Shown: positions 1 to 8,585 of the stretch, one piece after another
Numbering within the stretch: the stretch's first letter is position 1
How the letters are laid out: each line of letters opens with the position of its first letter
Origin: Phyllobacterium chamaecytisi
GTDB taxonomy: Bacteria; Pseudomonadota; Alphaproteobacteria; Rhizobiales; Rhizobiaceae
Direction of reading: 5' to 3'
NCBI RefSeq assembly: GCF_020164455.1
Contig: NZ_JAIQWW010000009.1
Coordinates: 124,001 to 188,000 of the forward strand
Length of the DNA stretch: 64,000 nt
Notes under the pieces: generated by a model
What the model was told of the DNA's origin: nothing
Databases searched by the model: none
Seen by the model: only the letters and a program-made list of their open reading frames with translations
Position numbers and translations under genes: made by a program

Positions 1-88
1 GACCCCGCAAGGCACGCGAAACCGTAATCGTCGAAACACCGGCTGCTTCGGCAATGTCCTTCAGGCTGACGGGTAACTTTGATGCCAT
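1..88 (-). CDS. LacI-family transcriptional regulator, N-terminal part (cut by window edge)
   Basis: The 29 visible codons read as a LacI-type helix-turn-helix start: residues 7-27 contain VSLKDIAEAAGVSTITVSRA, the classic DNA-binding helix pair. The ATG lies at 86-88 on the minus strand and the gene runs off the left edge, so the sugar-binding domain is not seen. It is transcribed away from the BMP transporter operon that starts at 201, with about 110 bases between them. LacI regulators in this arrangement usually repress the divergent catabolic operon until its substrate or a derivative binds. Control of the operon is inferred from position and from the inverted repeat between the genes. 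Confidence 0.9.
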   Translation of the reverse strand, partial: MASKLPVSLKDIAEAAGVSTITVSRALRG

Positions 89-122
89 GTACCGCTACTC
101 CAAAGTGCTCATAACACCTATT

Positions 123-165
123 GACATCGATATCATGCGTCAATAGCATTTATGGTATCGATGTC
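123..165. promoter_or_regulatory. Inverted repeat, probable operator for the divergent LacI-type regulator
   Basis: GACATCGATATCAT (123-136) and ATGGTATCGATGTC (152-165) are inverted copies with one mismatch in 14, separated by 15 bases. Each arm contains the palindrome ATCGAT with a central CG, as in many LacI-family operators. The pair sits in the 112-base gap between the regulator and the BMP gene. Binding has not been shown. Confidence 0.65.
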
Positions 166-200
166 ATTCGGATCTCCATTTCACGTCAAAGGAGCGCAGC

Positions 201-1199
201 ATGCACAGCCTGACCAAGCACATATACACTTCAGTGATCCTTGGAGCGGCCTTAATGACGGGATTGGGCGACGCAAATGCGGACAGTCCCAAGGTCGGCA
301 TTTTCGTCGCCGACTCCTTCGGCGACCGGGCTTTCCTAGATATCGCACTCGGCGGCAAGGAACTGGTCGAGAAGCAGTACGGCGCGACGGTGCAGACCTA
401 CGAAGGCCGCCAGCAGGCCGACAAGTTCTTCCGCCAGCTCTCCGACGCCGGCCGCGCCAACGACTTCGTCTTCGTGCTCGGCTTCGAGGCGATCGACGCG
501 ATGATGCAAGCCGCTGAGGCCAATGAGAGGGCACACTACATCTTCATTGACGCAGCACTCGACAGCCCGGAGGTGAGCTCGGTCGGCTACCGCGATTCTG
601 AAGGCTGCTACCTGGTCGGCGCACTGGCGGCGCGGCTCACCGTCTCCGGCCTGCCGCTCGCCAATCCGCAGAAGGTCATCGGCTTCGTCGGCGGCGTCGA
701 CTCGCCGGTCATCCGCGACTGCGAAGCGGGCTACAAGCAAGGTGCCGCCGTTATCGATGCTGAAACGGTGGTAAAGAGCGCCTGGGTCGGATCCTGGACC
801 GATCCGGCAAAGGGCAAGATCGTGAACCAGTCGCTCAACCAGGACGGCTCGGACATCAATTACCAGTATGCCGGCCTGTCGGGCGAAGGCGGCTTCGACA
901 ATGTGCGCGGCGGCAGCGCAGGCTACGCGCTCGGCGCCGGCTTCGACCAGTCGTCGCTGGCGCCAGGGTTCGTGCCGGGCAGCATGTTGAAGCGCGTCGA
1001 CCAGACGATCCTGCGTGTCACCTCCGGCATTATCGACGGCAAGCTTCAGAAAGGTTTTACCGAGACCGAAGGCGTCGCCGAGGGTAGCCTGACCATGGTC
1101 TACAACGACAAGCTCGTCTCCGCCGACATCCGCGAGCAGGTGGAGACGCTTGCCAAGAGGATCGCCAGCGGCGAGATCAAGGTGACGTCCGCACGATAG
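201..1199 (+). CDS. BMP-family ABC transporter substrate-binding protein
   Basis: This 332-residue exported protein has a signal peptide (about residues 1-27, ending near DANA) and then the BMP/PnrA periplasmic-binding fold: KVGIFVADSFGDRAF near the start, a GYRDSEGCYLVGALAA segment and VIGFVGGVDSPVIRDC in the middle. Known family members bind purine nucleosides or related molecules. There is no clean lipobox cysteine, so it is probably a free periplasmic protein. AAGGAG at 189-194 supports the start. It leads an operon with its own ATPase and two permeases; the nucleoside hydrolase genes downstream support a nucleoside-like substrate, which is inferred. Confidence 0.9.
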   Translation: MHSLTKHIYTSVILGAALMTGLGDANADSPKVGIFVADSFGDRAFLDIALGGKELVEKQYGATVQTYEGRQQADKFFRQLSDAGRANDFVFVLGFEAIDAMMQAAEANERAHYIFIDAALDSPEVSSVGYRDSEGCYLVGALAARLTVSGLPLANPQKVIGFVGGVDSPVIRDCEAGYKQGAAVIDAETVVKSAWVGSWTDPAKGKIVNQSLNQDGSDINYQYAGLSGEGGFDNVRGGSAGYALGAGFDQSSLAPGFVPGSMLKRVDQTILRVTSGIIDGKLQKGFTETEGVAEGSLTMVYNDKLVSADIREQVETLAKRIASGEIKVTSAR

Positions 1200-1230
1200 G
1201 CTGGAAGACGCGAGGGAGGCTGCGACGAAC

Positions 1231-2772
1231 ATGGCTGCTGCTCCGGCACCACAGGTTTGCGTGATGCTTCGCGGCATCACCAAGACGTTCGGGCCGATCG
1301 TCGCCGTGGACGGCGTCGATCTTGAGCTCCGGACTGGTGAGATACATGCGGTCGTCGGCGAGAACGGTGCCGGCAAGTCGACGCTAATGGGCGTGCTGCA
1401 CGGGTTGCACGCGGCGGACGCGGGCGAAATCGTCGTGGATGGCGTCACGCGCAGCTTCCGATCACCTCGTGAGGCGATCGCGCTCGGCATCGGCATGGTC
1501 CACCAGCATTTTATGCTCGCAGCCTCCCTTACCGCCGCCGAGAACATCGTGCTGGGCTTCGAACCTGGCACGGCAACGCGCTCGTCGCTGAGCGAGGCCG
1601 TGTCGCTTGGCCGCACGGTCGCCGAGCGCTTCGACCTGCGAGTAGCGCTCGACAGGCCGGTCCGGGATCTCGCTATCGGTGCCCAGCAACGCGTTGAGGT
1701 TCTCAAGGCTCTCTATCGCGGCGCACGCATCCTCATACTGGACGAGCCGACTGCAGTATTGTCGCCGGACGAGGTGGAAAGCCTGTTTGACCGCCTGCGC
1801 ATCCTACGCGCGGGCGGCATCACCATCGTCTTCATCTCCCACAAGCTGCGTGAAGTCATGGCGCTTTCCGATCGTGTGACGGTGATGCGACGCGGCCGCA
1901 CGGTCGCAACGCTCGCGACCACCGAGACAACGCGCGAGCAGCTCGCTGGACTGATGGTCGGCTCGGACGCGTCGACAAACAAGCCATCCGTCCCGAAAGG
2001 ACGCGTCGCTGGCGGCAGCCCGGCGCTCAGCCTGCGCGGCATCGCGACGCCGCCTCGCCCCGGCAATGCAGGACTGAAAAGCCTCGACCTCGACATTGCC
2101 GCCGGCGAGATCGTCGGCATCGCAGCGATCGAGGGCAACGGGCAGGCGGACTTGCTCGAGATCGCCGCCGGCGTCCAAGCGCCGTTGCGTGGGACCGTGG
2201 CGATGTTCGGCCGGGACGTCACGGGCGAGGACATAGGCCGACGACGCGACGTCGGCCTGGCCTATGTCCCGGAGGACCGGCACCGGGACGCGCTGGCACT
2301 CGATGCGACTGCCCTGGAGAGCTTCAACGCGGTCAGGCGCCCGCAGCACTGGAGCGACTGGCTGAGGCCTGCGGCCTCGCGTTCGGAACGTCGCCGAGTC
2401 GCCGAGTTGATGCGCAAGTTCGACGTAAGGCCGCCGGATCCATTGGCTACCTGCCGCTCGATGTCGGGCGGCAACCAGCAAAAGCTTGTCTTTGCGAGAG
2501 AGTTCTCCCGCGATCCGAAGGTGATCGTGCTCGGGCAGCCGACCCGCGGCATCGACATCGGTGCCAGCCAGGCGCTGTTCGGCCGCATCTGGGCGGCGCG
2601 CGATCGCGGCGCTGGCGTGCTCCTCGTCTCTGCCGATCTCGACGAGCTCTTCACCGTCGCCGACCGCATCGTCGTCCTCTATGAGGGCTGCTTGGCCGCT
2701 AGCCTCGACCCGGCCAGCGCCGCGCCGCGCGACGCAGGGCTTTACATGACCGGAGCCCGTCATGCAATTTGA
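1231..2772 (+). CDS. ABC transporter ATP-binding protein with two ABC domains (sugar/nucleoside type)
   Basis: The 513-residue protein holds two fused ATPase domains, as in the RbsA/YufO group. The first has a complete Walker A (GENGAGKST, about residue 45), a Q-loop in MVHQHFML and Walker B LILDEPT. The signature position reads AIGAQQR, a weak LSGGQ. The second has a degenerate P-loop (IEGNGQADLL), signature SGGNQQKLV and a Walker B-like segment, VIVLGQPTRG, in which Gly-Gln replaces the usual Asp-Glu. A catalytically weak second domain is common in this subfamily. A GAGGGAGG ribosome site precedes the ATG. It should power the permeases encoded directly downstream. Confidence 0.92.
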   Translation: MAAAPAPQVCVMLRGITKTFGPIVAVDGVDLELRTGEIHAVVGENGAGKSTLMGVLHGLHAADAGEIVVDGVTRSFRSPREAIALGIGMVHQHFMLAASLTAAENIVLGFEPGTATRSSLSEAVSLGRTVAERFDLRVALDRPVRDLAIGAQQRVEVLKALYRGARILILDEPTAVLSPDEVESLFDRLRILRAGGITIVFISHKLREVMALSDRVTVMRRGRTVATLATTETTREQLAGLMVGSDASTNKPSVPKGRVAGGSPALSLRGIATPPRPGNAGLKSLDLDIAAGEIVGIAAIEGNGQADLLEIAAGVQAPLRGTVAMFGRDVTGEDIGRRRDVGLAYVPEDRHRDALALDATALESFNAVRRPQHWSDWLRPAASRSERRRVAELMRKFDVRPPDPLATCRSMSGGNQQKLVFAREFSRDPKVIVLGQPTRGIDIGASQALFGRIWAARDRGAGVLLVSADLDELFTVADRIVVLYEGCLAASLDPASAAPRDAGLYMTGARHAI

Positions 2773-3895
2773 CGCGATGGCGCCTGTCCCGGTCGCGCGC
2801 CGGCATGTCCTTGTGACTTTCGCGATGGAAGCTGTCACGACGTTCGCGATCATCGCGTTCCTCGGCGCGGTCGCAGTCGCCGTCATGGGCGCCGACCCTC
2901 TCGCCGCGGCTGCAGCGGCGCTACGCCAAACGCTTGCGGGGCAGTACGAGGTCGCCGGCCTGATAGCGCTCAGCCTGCCGCTGATGATTGTCGGCTTCGC
3001 TGCTGCGGCGTCCTTCAAGGGCGGCTTCTACAATCTCGGACTGGAAGGTCAGCTCATCTTAGGCGCCGCGATCGGTTCCATCGTCGGCGCCCATGTAGGC
3101 CCCTTCTGGTCGCCGCTTCACATCGCTATGGTGCTGGTGGCGGGCGGCATCGCCGGCGGGATCGTCGCCTGGGCCCTCAGTTGGCTGCGCGTCCGCTTCG
3201 GCGTCGACGAAGTGGTCAGCACGCTGCTCTCAAACTACATCGTCATCCTTTTCGCCATCTATCTCGCCACCTACCCGTTCCGCGACCCAACGCGTTTCAA
3301 CGGCGCCATGCACCGCATCGCGCCCAGCGCGCGCATGTCGACGCTCGTTGAAGGAACCGAGCTCACTTGGGGCCTCGCCATCGTCGTCGCCATTGCGGCC
3401 GTGCTCTACTGGCTGCTCCACCGGTCCAAACTCGGCGAGGATTGGACGCTGATGGGACGCAGCCCGAGCGTAGCGCGCAACTGCGGCATCGACGCCAGGC
3501 GGTTCGGCATGCTCATCATGACGTCGAGCGGTTTCCTGGCCGGCCTCGCCGGCGCCTTCATGGTCAGCGCGACCCAGCACCGCTACTTCGCCAACCTCGG
3601 CCTCGGCCTCGGGTTCGACGGAATCCTGATCGCCATGATCGCACGGTACCGCATCCTGGCGGTCTCCTTTTGGGCGCTCGCCTATTCGTGGATGCTGCTT
3701 GCCGCCGACGGCATCGAGCAGGAGATAGGCATCCCTTCCGAATTCGCGCAGGTGGTGATCGCCATCGTGATCCTCGGGGTCGCGGTGCGCGCCGGCCTGG
3801 TGTCGTGGATCGTCGCGCAGGTCCGACATCTGTCGAAGCCGGCGGCGCCCTTGCCCGCTACGCCCCCTGCCCCGCCGCCTGCGGAGGAGTCCTGA
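2762..3895 (+). CDS. ABC transporter permease (BPD_transp_2, nucleoside/sugar type), first subunit
   Basis: A 377-residue inner-membrane permease of the RbsC/YufP family with about eight to ten hydrophobic segments and the family signature FYNLGLEGQLILGA at about residue 90. The start overlaps the end of the ATPase gene by 11 bases, so the two are translationally coupled. The C-terminus is a short proline/alanine-rich tail (PAAPLPATPPAPPPA). With the next gene it should form the heteromeric channel of the BMP importer. The substrate is inferred from the neighbouring nucleoside hydrolases. Confidence 0.9.
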   Translation: MQFDAMAPVPVARRHVLVTFAMEAVTTFAIIAFLGAVAVAVMGADPLAAAAAALRQTLAGQYEVAGLIALSLPLMIVGFAAAASFKGGFYNLGLEGQLILGAAIGSIVGAHVGPFWSPLHIAMVLVAGGIAGGIVAWALSWLRVRFGVDEVVSTLLSNYIVILFAIYLATYPFRDPTRFNGAMHRIAPSARMSTLVEGTELTWGLAIVVAIAAVLYWLLHRSKLGEDWTLMGRSPSVARNCGIDARRFGMLIMTSSGFLAGLAGAFMVSATQHRYFANLGLGLGFDGILIAMIARYRILAVSFWALAYSWMLLAADGIEQEIGIPSEFAQVVIAIVILGVAVRAGLVSWIVAQVRHLSKPAAPLPATPPAPPPAEES

Positions 3896-3896
3896 C

Positions 3897-4808
3897 ATGG
3901 ATCTCGCCGTCTTCCTCCTCGCCGCCGCCATCGCCTATGCGGTGCCGATCGTCTATGCCGGGCTCGGTGGCCAGATCAGCCTCACGGCCGGCGATCTCAA
4001 CATCGCGCTCGAGGGCGAGATGCTGGCCGGCGCCTTTGTCGCCGTGCTGGTCACCTACATTCTCGGGTCGCCCTGGCTCGGCATCGCGGTCGCAATCCTA
4101 GTCGGCGGCGTGCTCGGACTCCTGTTCGGCGTCATGATCGTCACGCTGAAAGGCGACGTATTCCTGGTCGGAATCACCTACAATTTCCTGCTCGGTGCGC
4201 TGACCGTGCTGCTGCTCAGCATCATCTTCGGCGTGCGCGGGTCCTTCAGCAGCCCGCAGCTCACCGGTATCCCGATCATGCCGATCGGCCCGCTGGCGCA
4301 TGTTCCTCTCCTCGGGCCGGTGCTCTCCGGCCAGACCTATGTCGCCTGGCTGGTCGTGCCGATGGTCTTTGCTTGGGGCTACGTACTGCGCTCGACGCCG
4401 CTCGGCTTGCGGCTGCGGGCGCTGGGCGACAATGCCGACGCCGTGCGCAGCGCCGGCCTCGACGTTGCACGGATGCGACTCGGCGTCCAGATGATCTGCG
4501 GCATGCTCTGCGGGCTGGCCGGCGCACAGCTTGCGCTGGGAACGCTGACTCTCTTTAGCTCAGGTATGTCGGCCGGTCGCGGCTTCGTCGCGCTGGCAAT
4601 CGTGATCCTCGTCGGTCAGCGGCCCTGGATGCTGGTGTTGGCAGCCCTGCTCTTCGGGATCGCCGACGGCATCGGCATCAAGCTGCAGCAGGCGGACGTG
4701 CCGGCCCAGATCCCGCAGATGCTGCCCTATGTGGTTACACTTTTGGCACTCTGCGCAGTCTCGGCACGCCGCTGGCGTGCGGCACGCCGCGACAAAACCT
4801 CAGCCTGA
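3897..4808 (+). CDS. ABC transporter permease (BPD_transp_2, nucleoside/sugar type), second subunit
   Basis: This 303-residue permease follows the first by one base. It has the companion family signature in LTAGDLNIALEGEMLAGAFV near residue 30, and a conserved cytoplasmic stretch STPLGLRLRALGDNADAVRS typical of YufQ-like subunits. About eight membrane segments are visible. The pairing of two different permeases with a double-ABC ATPase and a BMP binding protein is the standard layout for bacterial nucleoside importers. The start is supported by CGGAGGAGT just upstream, inside the previous gene. Confidence 0.9.
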   Translation: MDLAVFLLAAAIAYAVPIVYAGLGGQISLTAGDLNIALEGEMLAGAFVAVLVTYILGSPWLGIAVAILVGGVLGLLFGVMIVTLKGDVFLVGITYNFLLGALTVLLLSIIFGVRGSFSSPQLTGIPIMPIGPLAHVPLLGPVLSGQTYVAWLVVPMVFAWGYVLRSTPLGLRLRALGDNADAVRSAGLDVARMRLGVQMICGMLCGLAGAQLALGTLTLFSSGMSAGRGFVALAIVILVGQRPWMLVLAALLFGIADGIGIKLQQADVPAQIPQMLPYVVTLLALCAVSARRWRAARRDKTSA

Positions 4809-4818
4809 CGGGGACCGA

Positions 4819-5702
4819 ATGCGCCATATCATCATCGACACAGACACTGCGGCCGACGACGCGCTCGCCATTCTGATGGTGCTGCAGCAGCCAGGCATCA
4901 CGGTGCACGGTATCACCATCAACTGCGGCAATATCCAGTTCGACCAGCAGGTGCGCAACGCCCTCAACACGCTGGAACTCGCCGGCCGCGCCGACATCCC
5001 CGTCCATCCGGGCTGCCGCGAGCCGCTGCTGAAGCGATACCGCACGGTGCCCGAAGTGTTCGGGCCTGACGGCTTCAGCGGCGCCAACTATCCGGTTCCG
5101 TCGACCAAACCCTCGGGCATCCATGCCGTCGACATAATCATCGTAGCAGCGAGGTCGCTGGCGGCGAGCTGGAGATCGTCGCTCTGGCGCCGCTCACTAA
5201 TATCGCGGTCGGGTGCGACGCTGCATGCGGTCGGCAACATCACCATGGGCGCTGAGTTCAATGTCTGGGTCGATCCGAGGCGTCGGCCATGATACTGCGC
5301 GCCGGCGTGCCTTTGGTGGTGACGCCGTGGGAGACCGCCAAGCGGGACGCCGTGCTGTCGCTCGCCGAGCGCGACGAGATAGGCCGCATGGACACACCGG
5401 TCGCCCGCTTTTTCCACCGCGTCACCCAGACGCTCTACTCCTACACGACCAATGTGGAAGAGTTCGGCGGGGCGATCCACTCCGACATCATAGGCGTCAC
5501 CGTGCCGCTCTTTCCCGCTGAAATCCTCGATCGGGCCAATATGTACATGTGCGTTGAACTCGGCGGCGAACACAGCCGCGGCGTCACGCTGCTCGACTGG
5601 GTCGGGCTCGCCGGCAAGACGCCCAACGTCACCATATTCAAGGCGGTCGATGCCGCCGCCTTCCGCGCGCACGTCATGGCGATGTGCGGTAGAGTGCTAT
5701 GA
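4819..5702 (+). pseudogene. Nucleoside hydrolase (IUNH family), frameshifted pseudogene
   Basis: The N-terminal frame from ATG 4819 reads MRHIIIDTDTAADDALAI, the calcium-binding DxDxxxDD start of inosine-uridine hydrolases. Near 5155-5165 the frame slips: the expected GELEIVALAPLTNIAV continues in another frame. About 15-20 codons then appear to be missing before HAVGNITMGAEFNVWVDP, which is back in the first frame. A further one-base loss near 5276 moves the rest into the frame that ends at 5702. Three lesions within about 120 bases make this a pseudogene unless the sequence is wrong here. It lies in the operon between the permease and the SDR gene; a second, intact relative lies at 8586. 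Confidence 0.85.
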
Positions 5703-5722
5703 CCGAAGGACGGAGAGAAACC

Positions 5723-6475
5723 ATGTCCACCAGACGTTTTTCGAGCCGCAGGGTGCTGATGACGGGGGCCGCAACCGGCGTCGGCAACGTGCTGATGCAT
5801 CAGTTGATCGAGGAAGGCGCCGCCGTCGTGGCGGGCGACGCCGCTGCCTCGATCGAGAAGGCCGCCGACGACGCCGGCTGCCTGGGTATCATTGCCGACG
5901 TCTCCACTTCGGCCGGCTGCAGCCGGCTGCACGAAGCGGCGGTCGCGCATTTCGGCCATCCGGACGTCCTGATCAGCAACGCCGGCTTCATCGTGCCGAA
6001 GCCAATCCTCGAAACCAGCGAGGAGGAATGGGACAAGGTGCTCGCAGTTAACGCCAAGGCCCTATTCATGCTCTCCAAGCTCGCCATCCCCGGCATGCTC
6101 GCCGGCGGACGCGGCTCGATCGTTGCGACGGCCTCCATCTCTGGCATAGTCGGGCTCGTCTCGCAGGCCGCCTATTGCGCGGCTAAGGGCGCGGTCGTCC
6201 AGCTCGTGCGGCAGCTCGCCGTCGAATATGCCGCGAACAACGTCCGCGTTAACGCCGTCGGCCCCGGCGCCATCGCCACGCCCTTCCTCGACCGTTACAT
6301 CGAAGCACAGCCCGATCCCAAGGCGGCCGAGGACGCGGTACGCGCCGCACACCCGATGAACCGTTGGGCCACGCCCGAGGAGGTCGCCAAGGCGATCGCC
6401 TATCTGGCGAGCGACGACGCCTCCTTCGTCACCGGGCACGTGCTGATGGTCGACGGCGGGTACGTGGCACGATGA
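5723..6475 (+). CDS. SDR-family NAD(P)-dependent oxidoreductase
   Basis: A 250-residue classical short-chain dehydrogenase. It has the cofactor motif TGAATGVG (TGxxxGxG) near residue 15, the NAG motif (ISNAGFIV) near residue 90, the catalytic Ser in TASISGIVG and the YCAAK Tyr/Lys pair near residue 155. It ends with the usual GHVLMVDGGY. I chose ATG 5723 rather than 5699 because GGAGAG precedes it. The next gene overlaps its stop codon. In this operon it could oxidise a free aldose to its lactone; that is inference from the lactonase and dehydratase that follow. Confidence 0.9.
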   Translation: MSTRRFSSRRVLMTGAATGVGNVLMHQLIEEGAAVVAGDAAASIEKAADDAGCLGIIADVSTSAGCSRLHEAAVAHFGHPDVLISNAGFIVPKPILETSEEEWDKVLAVNAKALFMLSKLAIPGMLAGGRGSIVATASISGIVGLVSQAAYCAAKGAVVQLVRQLAVEYAANNVRVNAVGPGAIATPFLDRYIEAQPDPKAAEDAVRAAHPMNRWATPEEVAKAIAYLASDDASFVTGHVLMVDGGYVAR

Positions 6476-7644
6476 TGGAGGAAACGACTACCTTTGCCGA
6501 CGACCGGGCCCTGCTCGTCGAGCGAGCAGCCGTCCATCTCTTCCGGATGCCGCCCAGCGTGCCCTGGGAGGACGCCACCCACCGCGTGCCTGCAATCGAG
6601 GTGATCGTGCTGGAGCTGACTGTGAACGGCAGGCCGGCCTACGGCTTCAGCTACACGGTCGGCGTCGGTGGCACAGCGGTACGCGCGCTGATTCAGGACT
6701 ACTGCCTATCGCAGCTTGTCGGGCGCGATGCGCGCTACGTGATCGGCGCGTGGAAGAGCCTCTACTACCATCTCCACCGCACCGGCATGGGTGCCATCAC
6801 CACACTTGCGCTGGCCGCGATCGATGTTGCGCTCTGGGAGGTGCGGGCGCAGGCTTCGGGCCGGCCGCTGCATCTGGAGATGGGCGGCAGCGCTCGCTCC
6901 ATCCCGGCCTATACGAGCGGTATCGACCTGCACCTTTCGCCGGAGGAGCTGTTCGGACTGCAACAGGTGAAGCAGGCCGAAGGCTATGAATGGTTCAAGA
7001 TCAAGGTCGGCCTCCCCCGCCAGGCCGACGACATCGCCCGCATCGCCGCCGCGCGCGAGGCGATCGGCCCCGACGCACACCTTGTCCTCGACGCCAACCA
7101 GAGCTGGGATCTCGGTGAGGCGGTCCGCCGCTGCCGCGCCTTTGAGCCCTTCAACGTTAGCTGGATCGAGGAGCCGCTGGCGCCCGAAGACATTGGTGGC
7201 CACGCTACGCTGCGCAGCAAGACCGGCATTCCCCTGGCGGTCGGCGAAAGCCTCTACACGGCACAGTCCGTACGCGACTATCTGGTCGCCGACGCCGTCG
7301 ATATCGTGCAAGCCGACATCGCGCGGGTGGGCGGGCTGACGCCGTGGCTGAGGATTGCCAACCTTGCCGCCGCCTGCAACCGGCCGGTGGCGCCGCATTT
7401 CCTGGTCGAACTGTCGCTGCACGCGCTCTGTGCGGTGGACAACGGCCTCGTGCTGGAGAATGTGCGCGGCGGCTCGCTCCACGATTTGGGGTTGGCGCGC
7501 GAGGCGATCCGCGTTGTGCGCGGCGCCGCCCTCCCATCGACCATAGCGGGCCATGGCGTCACGCTGGAGATCGCCGGGAACCAGCGACACCGGGTTCCGG
7601 CATCGGACTATGTCTTCGACGACATCCGCAGCCACAAGGAGTAG
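6472..7644 (+). CDS. Mandelate racemase / muconate lactonizing enzyme family protein (probable acid-sugar dehydratase)
   Basis: A 390-residue enolase-superfamily enzyme. After the capping domain, the barrel carries the catalytic lysine motif FKIKVG (KxK, about residue 178), metal ligands in VLDANQSW, WIEEPL and VGES, and a conserved histidine near the end in VAPHFLVE. Such members abstract a proton next to a carboxylate; several dehydrate sugar acids to 2-keto-3-deoxy acids. Its ATG overlaps the SDR stop (ATGATG). With the SDR and the COG3618-type lactonase, dehydration of an aldonic acid is the most economical guess. The true substrate is unknown. Confidence 0.88.
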   Translation: MMEETTTFADDRALLVERAAVHLFRMPPSVPWEDATHRVPAIEVIVLELTVNGRPAYGFSYTVGVGGTAVRALIQDYCLSQLVGRDARYVIGAWKSLYYHLHRTGMGAITTLALAAIDVALWEVRAQASGRPLHLEMGGSARSIPAYTSGIDLHLSPEELFGLQQVKQAEGYEWFKIKVGLPRQADDIARIAAAREAIGPDAHLVLDANQSWDLGEAVRRCRAFEPFNVSWIEEPLAPEDIGGHATLRSKTGIPLAVGESLYTAQSVRDYLVADAVDIVQADIARVGGLTPWLRIANLAAACNRPVAPHFLVELSLHALCAVDNGLVLENVRGGSLHDLGLAREAIRVVRGAALPSTIAGHGVTLEIAGNQRHRVPASDYVFDDIRSHKE

Positions 7645-7647
7645 CCG

Positions 7648-8583
7648 ATGAGTGACGAGCAGACACGGGACTGGCCGCAGGATATGCCCATCGTCGACCC
7701 GCATCATCATCTGTGGGACCTGGAGAACAATCGCTATCCGTGGCTCCAACAGGAACCGCCGCCACAACTCGTCTGCGGCGATATAAGGCCGATCCGTCAC
7801 AGCTATCTGGTCGGGGACCTGCGCGCCGACTTCGGCTCACTTCCCGTGACCAAGACCGTGCATCTTCAGTGTGACTGGGACCCGACCGATCCCATTGGCG
7901 AGACACGTTGGCTCAACCGGCAGGCGTACGAGCACGGATTGCCTACTGGCATCGTCGCGTACGCCAAGCTGCAGGACCATCATGTCGCCGCTATCTTGGA
8001 CGGACATTTGGCGGCATCCGGTCGTGTGCGCGGTGTCCGCCAGATCATGAACTGGCACGCCGATTCCATGCTCACCTTCGGCGCGCCGAAGGGCTTGATG
8101 CGAACGCCGGAATGGCGCCGCGGCTTTGCCATGCTGGCACCGAGGGGGCTCTCCTTCGACCTCCAGCTCTACTCTCATCAGATGGACGAGGCCGACAAGC
8201 TCGCTGGAGACTTTTCAGGCACGAGCATCGTACTGAACCACGGCGGCATGCCGGTTGACCGCAGCCCGGAAGGCTTTGCGCTGTGGCGCAAGGGTATGCG
8301 GGCGCTCGCCCGTCACGACAACATCACAGTGAAGATTTCTGGGTTGGGAATGGTCGACCACCATTGGACTGTCGACAGCCTGCGGCCAGTGGTCGAGGAA
8401 ATCATTGCCATCTTCGGGTCAAGCCGCGCGATGTTCGCTAGCAACTTTCCGGTCGACAAGCTCTATTCCTCCTATGCCGCGGTTTGGCAGGCATTCCACA
8501 CCATCACCGCCGCGTTCAGTGCCGACGAGCGCCGCGCCCTGTTCGCAGCCAACGCCGAACGCATCTACCGCATCAAGGATTAG
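7648..8583 (+). CDS. Amidohydrolase-family protein, COG3618 type (probable sugar lactonase)
   Basis: A 311-residue TIM-barrel hydrolase that opens with VDPHHHLWDL, the metal-binding HxH-type start typical of the amidohydrolase-2/COG3618 group. It contains RGVRQIMNWH, SFDLQLYSHQ and a late MFASNFPVDKL segment with the conserved Asp. Characterised relatives hydrolyse sugar lactones or 2-pyrone-4,6-dicarboxylate. It lies three bases after the dehydratase gene and just before the nucleoside hydrolase, inside one operon. Lactone opening after SDR oxidation is the suggested role, by context. Confidence 0.85.
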   Translation: MSDEQTRDWPQDMPIVDPHHHLWDLENNRYPWLQQEPPPQLVCGDIRPIRHSYLVGDLRADFGSLPVTKTVHLQCDWDPTDPIGETRWLNRQAYEHGLPTGIVAYAKLQDHHVAAILDGHLAASGRVRGVRQIMNWHADSMLTFGAPKGLMRTPEWRRGFAMLAPRGLSFDLQLYSHQMDEADKLAGDFSGTSIVLNHGGMPVDRSPEGFALWRKGMRALARHDNITVKISGLGMVDHHWTVDSLRPVVEEIIAIFGSSRAMFASNFPVDKLYSSYAAVWQAFHTITAAFSADERRALFAANAERIYRIKD

Positions 8584-8585
8584 CT

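Noticed and set aside
336-1706. Long minus-strand frame (456 codons) across the BMP and ATPase genes
   Set aside because: It lies antisense to two well-supported genes, its protein is rich in Arg/Ala/Ser without motifs, and it is a shadow of high-G+C coding DNA.
1804-3018. Minus-strand frame of 404 codons
   Set aside because: Antisense to the ATPase and first permease; no family resemblance.
6706-7800. Minus-strand frame of 364 codons
   Set aside because: Shadow of the MR/MLE dehydratase gene, which has all catalytic motifs on the plus strand.
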